Below, piece after piece: positions 59,686 through 64,000 of a stretch of DNA of 64,000 nt (positions within the stretch are counted from its first letter, which is position 1; each line of letters opens with the position of its first letter). Source of the DNA: Woeseiaceae bacterium (GTDB lineage Bacteria; Pseudomonadota; Gammaproteobacteria; Steroidobacterales; Woeseiaceae). The stretch covers positions 1 through 64,000 of the forward strand of contig JANQLK010000052.1 of NCBI GenBank assembly GCA_028280615.1. The letters run 5' to 3'. A program made the position numbers and the translations under genes. The notes below the pieces were generated by a model. That model had not been told where the DNA came from. It did no database searches and saw only the letters and a program-made list of their open reading frames with translations.

Positions 59686-59814
59686 GTCAACTCTCCAATC
59701 GAATCGAGCCCGCAGGCTAGTTGGCATGCGGTCGGACAGGCACTAGTATTTCGCGAGACCGCCCGTTACTTCGCGAACTGGCGGGAATCCTTCTTGAATC
59801 GTCCGGGTCCAGAT

Positions 59815-60615
59815 GTGAGCGGACTGCAACGCGCGCGAAAAACTCGCCTCTGGGTGCTGTTCGGTGCCCTGGTCGCGGTCATGCAGTTCTCGGATCCGCT
59901 CGGCGATTCGAGCGTTCAGGACGCGCTGATATTCTGGTCCGGCCGCATCGGCGCTCTCGCGGGCTCGCTCTGGGGCGTGGATTGGGCGCTAAGGCGTTGG
60001 TTTTCCACGCGCTGGAACGCTCCGGCCTGGCTGAAGCCGGTCGTGCTCCTGACGGCGATCGCCGCGTTGCCGATGACGGCCGTCGAGGTATTTCTCGAAT
60101 CGCTCGTGCCGCTCGAGGCGGAATATGACGACAGCGCGTTGATCGCGATCCATCCCGCACTGTGGGTCGCCGCCGAGTACCTGACGCTGTTGAGCGTCAT
60201 CATGCCCGCGAACGCCGTACTGTGGGTTGTCATCGACCTGCGTGCAGAGCCCGGGGCCGTGGCGGACTCGACGGCGATCGTCGAGCCCGATTTCCTGAAA
60301 AAGACGAACGGAATTCGGGCCAGGGACGTGATCGCCATTCGCTCGGAGGAACACTACGTCCGTGTGTTGACGGCGACCGGAAGCGAGCTCGTCTACGGAC
60401 GGCTCGCGGACGCGATCGAGCAGATGCCGGACAGCCTCGGCTCGCAGGTGCACCGTTCCTGGTGGGTGGCCGATCGAGCCGTGGAGTCGGCCTGGCGAGG
60501 CGCAAGAAGATACCGACTCAAGCTAACGGACGGCACTACGGTACCGATAAGCGACCGGTTCCAGCCGCTCGCACGCGAGCGTGGGCTGCTGCGCAATCTC
60601 GGACGTGCGCCGTGA
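59815..60615 (+). CDS. Membrane-anchored LytTR DNA-binding regulator
   Basis: TM segments and LytTR-like IRARDVIAIRSEEHYVRVLTATGSELVYGRLADAIEQMP...QVHRSWWVADRAVES; ORF track start (58825) is antisense to the MipA gene, so the real start is probably near 59815 (GTG). Confidence 0.87.
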   Translation: MSGLQRARKTRLWVLFGALVAVMQFSDPLGDSSVQDALIFWSGRIGALAGSLWGVDWALRRWFSTRWNAPAWLKPVVLLTAIAALPMTAVEVFLESLVPLEAEYDDSALIAIHPALWVAAEYLTLLSVIMPANAVLWVVIDLRAEPGAVADSTAIVEPDFLKKTNGIRARDVIAIRSEEHYVRVLTATGSELVYGRLADAIEQMPDSLGSQVHRSWWVADRAVESAWRGARRYRLKLTDGTTVPISDRFQPLARERGLLRNLGRAP

Positions 60616-60730
60616 TTGTTCGATCGCCGTCCCGCTTCACGCACCCTCCAGGGACGCGGTTTCGCAACGCACCGAACGCGTCCCGGAAGCCCGTCAGCGT
60701 CCGGCCCGATCCGACGTGCGCTTAAAGACG

Positions 60731-61063
60731 CTACTCGCCAGGAGCCGCGTAACTCGCCAGCACACCGTAAATGCGGACACCCTCGGTGAGGTCTTCCGAA
60801 TCCATCGTCATGACGGAGAAAAAACGCTGGCAGGCTTCGCTGTCAGCGACTTTGTCCATGATGGCCCTGGCGGACTCCATACTTTCCCAGCGAACGATGT
60901 CGGCATACGTCCCATCGTCTCTGCGCACGAGATCGCGGCCGATGAATCCTCGCTGGCTCGACAGGAACTCGTTCTGGAATCGCTCCGATGCCGCCAACAG
61001 GTCCTGCTGGGTTCGGCCTTCGGCAAGCCTGATTTCTGCAATTTCGATCACGTCGCTTTGCAT
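60731..61063 (-). CDS. ABM-like (dimeric alpha-beta barrel) small protein
   Basis: IEIAEIRLAEGRTQQDLLAASERFQNEFLSSQRGFIGRDLVRRDDGTYADIVRWES. Confidence 0.7.
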   Translation of the reverse strand: MQSDVIEIAEIRLAEGRTQQDLLAASERFQNEFLSSQRGFIGRDLVRRDDGTYADIVRWESMESARAIMDKVADSEACQRFFSVMTMDSEDLTEGVRIYGVLASYAAPGE

Positions 61064-61139
61064 ACGAATCTCCTCTACTGCTGCGGATGATTCGCGCAGG
61101 CTACGAGTAAATACGACAATCTATGGCATATTTAATCGC

Positions 61140-61877
61140 ATGTCCCGTACATCGACACTGTCGCGGCTACAGCGGCTCGAGCTGCTTGCCACGAGACTCA
61201 AGTCCGATGCGCCTCTGGTTTTGCGCGAGCTTGCCAATGAACTGGGCGTCAGCCATCGGACTCTCAGTCGGGATATCGATATTCTGCGTGAGCGCGGCTT
61301 GCCCATCGAGGCGTCCAGGGGTCGCGGCGGCGGCGTCCGACTGCACTGGCGATGGAGTATCGGTCGGATTGCACTCAGCTATCGCGAGGCCGTCGATCTG
61401 TTGGTGAGCCTGGCCGTCGTCGAACAGATGAATTCGCCGATCCTGATGGCGAACCTGACATCCATTCGTCGCAAGTTGATGGCGTCGTTTTCTCCGTCCG
61501 ATCAACACAAGATCAGGCATTTCCGGTCCAGAATCCTGATCGGCCAGACCGCATCCATCGACGTACAGTCGGGCTATGAATTGCCGTCGCCGTCGTGTGT
61601 GGAGCAGCTGCACACGGCGTTCCTGATGTCGAAGGTCGCGATGCTTCGATACGAGGATGAGCGCGGCCGTCAAACCGCGCGGACGGTCGAGCCGCAGTTC
61701 CTGCTTCTAAACTACCCGGTTTGGTACGCATTGTGCTGGGACCGGAGCAGAGAGGCGGTCAGGACGTTGCGATGTGACCGGATGCTGTCAGTGTCGGTTG
61801 TGCACGAACATTTTCAACCGCGCCCGAAAGACGACTTTCGAGAGGCGCTGGAAGGCATCGCGATTGTTGAGACGTGA
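61140..61877 (+). CDS. HTH/WYL domain regulator
   Basis: SRLQRLELLATRLKSDAPLVLRELANELGVSHRTLSRDIDILRERGLPIEASRGRGGGVRL. Confidence 0.93.
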   Translation: MSRTSTLSRLQRLELLATRLKSDAPLVLRELANELGVSHRTLSRDIDILRERGLPIEASRGRGGGVRLHWRWSIGRIALSYREAVDLLVSLAVVEQMNSPILMANLTSIRRKLMASFSPSDQHKIRHFRSRILIGQTASIDVQSGYELPSPSCVEQLHTAFLMSKVAMLRYEDERGRQTARTVEPQFLLLNYPVWYALCWDRSREAVRTLRCDRMLSVSVVHEHFQPRPKDDFREALEGIAIVET

Positions 61878-61952
61878 CCTCATCTCGATTTGAACGCCGC
61901 GATGCTCCGACTCAGCCCGATTAGACGCCGAGCCGCGGGGCCATGAGCTTCG

Positions 61953-62390
61953 TCAATAGCCGAAATCCGTAAACTGCGTCAACGTCCTCCCGGGCGCGCC
62001 GCCCGCAACCGCCACGGCCTCGACTTCCACCAGCCATTCCGGCTCCACAAGCCCCGCGACGATCACGGTGGTAATGGCGGGGCTGACCCCGTCGAGCATG
62101 GCCTTGCGGACGTCGACGAGCTCACCCATGTCGCCGCGGCGGATCAGGAAGAACGACATCTTGGCAATGTCGCCGAACCCGAGACCGGCCTCGCCGAGCA
62201 CCCGCCCGACATTCTCGATGGCGTTGACACACTGCCCGCGGAAGCTCTGCGGCACGGTGCCGTCCGGGCCGGCACCGATCTGCCCGGACACGTAGACCGT
62301 GCGCGGGTCGCCGGCGGCGACGCCGTGTGCGTAGATGCCGGCATAGCGCCGGTCGACGGGGTAGGGGTTCAAGCGAACGGCGGCGGGCAT
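61953..62390 (-). CDS. RidA family protein
   Basis: TVYVSGQIGAGPDGTVPQSFRGQCVNAIENVGRVLGEAGLGFGDIAKMSFFL. Confidence 0.93.
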   Translation of the reverse strand: MPAAVRLNPYPVDRRYAGIYAHGVAAGDPRTVYVSGQIGAGPDGTVPQSFRGQCVNAIENVGRVLGEAGLGFGDIAKMSFFLIRRGDMGELVDVRKAMLDGVSPAITTVIVAGLVEPEWLVEVEAVAVAGGAPGRTLTQFTDFGY

Positions 62391-62482
62391 GGCGTGACTC
62401 CGGGGTTCGTTAGCGACGTGTACAGCCTAATTGCCGAGCAAATCGCGAAAAACCCGCCGCAAGATGAAATAATAGTGACAAT

Positions 62483-63400
62483 ATGTCATTAATTGTGCCG
62501 AATCTGACAGCCGCGCAGGTTGCCGTGCTCGTCGCGGAACACGGCTCGTTCGTGGCCGCCGCACGGACGCTCGGTCTGTCCGCCTCGGCGGCCAGCAAGG
62601 CGCTGTCGCGCCTGGAGGACGAGCTTGGCGTGCGGCTTTTCAAACGCACGACCCGCAGCGTCCGCCTGACCCCGGCCGGACAGCGCTTCGTGCAAGGCGC
62701 CGGGCCGCTGCTCGCCGAGTTCCGAACGTTGGTGGCGGACGTCGCCGGCGAGGTCGGGGCGGTGCAGGGGCCGCTCAGAATCAGTGCCCCGGAAACGTTC
62801 GGGCGCCGCGTGCTCACTCCGCTGTTGCCCGGGTTCCTGGCCATGCACGCGGACGTGGATGCCGAGTTGCTGCTCGCCGACCGCCTCGTCGATTTGGCCG
62901 CGGAACCGATCGACGTCGCTATTCGCAGCGGGCCGCTGGCCGACAGCGCGACGCTGGTTGCCCGGCCCTTGCTTAACGATCCGCTCGTGGTCATCGCCGG
63001 CGCCGACTACGCCGCGGCGAACCGACCGGTGACGGCGCCCGACGACCTGTCGGCGCACCGCGCCGTCGTCTTTCGCAACGCCCGCACAGGCCGCGAAGAG
63101 CCCTGGCGTTTCAGCGGCGGCGTGAGCCGGCGGATGCACGGCGGCCTGGTCGTAAGCGACATGGAAGCCGCGTTCGAACTCGCCGCCGCCGGCGCCGGTC
63201 TCGCACAGGTTCCGCAGTACCTGGCGCGCGCGGCAATCGCCGACGGCCGGGTGGTCGAATTGATGCCTGAGCTGCGGCCAGACCCGGTCATGTACTCGGC
63301 GCTGTACCTGGACCGGCGCTACGTTATGCCGTCGATCCGCGCGTTCATCGACTATCTGGTGCGGCCGCGCGTCCTGCCTATGCCGTCGCGAACACGCTAG
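62483..63400 (+). CDS. LysR family transcriptional regulator
   Basis: LVAEHGSFVAAARTLGLSASAASKALSRLEDELGVRLFKRTTRSVRLTPAGQRF. Confidence 0.96.
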   Translation: MSLIVPNLTAAQVAVLVAEHGSFVAAARTLGLSASAASKALSRLEDELGVRLFKRTTRSVRLTPAGQRFVQGAGPLLAEFRTLVADVAGEVGAVQGPLRISAPETFGRRVLTPLLPGFLAMHADVDAELLLADRLVDLAAEPIDVAIRSGPLADSATLVARPLLNDPLVVIAGADYAAANRPVTAPDDLSAHRAVVFRNARTGREEPWRFSGGVSRRMHGGLVVSDMEAAFELAAAGAGLAQVPQYLARAAIADGRVVELMPELRPDPVMYSALYLDRRYVMPSIRAFIDYLVRPRVLPMPSRTR

Positions 63401-63434
63401 AGCGATCGCGGCTATCCAGTTGAGAGGAGAATTC

Positions 63435-64000
63435 ATGGCAAAGATGGATGCAGGGTTTCGTCGCAGTCGGGAGACTATTTTCGAACGTGAAGTAGAGAAT
63501 CTTGACAATCTGCGCACGATCAATCCTAAGAGAGTCTTAGGGAGTCTGAGTAGCACAATAGCAATCTTGCTGGACTTGTTGGTGTTCGCGAATGAAACGC
63601 CGTCGTTGGCCCTGGCGGAATTCAAGGAGAAGCGGGGAGGCGAGCTATTGGAATTGTGGGACCGAGAGTACGCAATCGTTGCCGCAATGTTCGAGCGCGG
63701 CGAGGTGAACTCTCAGTACCTGCCGCAGTTTGCGCAACTCTATCAGATCATGTTCTTCAGCTGGTTTGCACGGAAGTATCAACATACAGAAAAGTACCTG
63801 ACCGATGTGCGCAAGGGCATGGAAGCGTTAAACGCCGTAACCGTCGGCAAATACACGACCGATATGCTTCTGACTCTCGAGCGTTTCGTTGGCAAGCGAG
63901 ACGCGGCGTATCCCGCCAGCAAATATCAATACGACAAGTACGTGCTGCCCATGCGGCACTATTTGGAGTTGATGCAGAACGTCGCAGCAGGAAAGAGCCT
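63435..64000 (+). CDS. Uncharacterised protein, truncated by window edge
   Basis: ATG at 63435 with GAGAGGAG upstream; reads MAKMDAGFRRSRETIFEREVENLDNLRTINPKRVLGSLSSTIAILLDLLVFANETPSLALAEFKEKRGGELLELWDREYAIVAAMF... without a stop to the window end; absent from ORF track because no stop. Confidence 0.8.
   Translation, partial: MAKMDAGFRRSRETIFEREVENLDNLRTINPKRVLGSLSSTIAILLDLLVFANETPSLALAEFKEKRGGELLELWDREYAIVAAMFERGEVNSQYLPQFAQLYQIMFFSWFARKYQHTEKYLTDVRKGMEALNAVTVGKYTTDMLLTLERFVGKRDAAYPASKYQYDKYVLPMRHYLELMQNVAAGKS

Noticed and set aside
58825-59814. N-terminal extension of the 596-aa LytTR ORF
   Set aside because: This part is antisense to the MipA/OmpV-like gene; only the portion from about 59815 has TM/LytTR features.
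62489-63625. 378-aa minus-strand ORF
   Set aside because: Antisense to the LysR regulator and the right-edge ORF; Arg/Gly/His-rich shadow.

Overview
The window is a GC-rich bacterial chromosome segment, probably gammaproteobacterial (inferred from gene content only). I found no rRNA, tRNA or CRISPR. It is mostly ordinary coding DNA: a Kv-like channel, two Ser/Thr kinase-TPR proteins (one next to an ECF sigma factor), a PQQ dehydrogenase, a two-component system, a cbb3-type oxidase operon, an RND efflux operon, pta-ackA and several regulators. The strongest candidate for an undescribed system is at 24218-29349. There, a sigma54 activator (PAS - AAA+ with GAFTGA - Fis HTH) appears to carry a truncated-hemoglobin domain after its HTH. 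It is divergent from an operon encoding a secreted protein, Cu/Zn SOD, an SOD-neighbour fragment, a CPGC redoxin, a DUF1330-like protein and Dps. The intergenic region has a near-consensus -24/-12 promoter and paired TTGTGAAATAT inverted sites upstream of it. Other notable items: an edge-truncated REP-associated tyrosine transposase with an adjacent repeat cluster (both missed by the ORF track), a TolC protein with an N-terminal substrate-binding-like domain, an orphan nuoB next to an internally deleted SCO remnant, a tightly overlapping cbb3 operon with an atypical cytochrome c subunit, a tail-anchored GST, and an ORF running off the right edge. All family calls come from reading motifs by eye; no database search was run.
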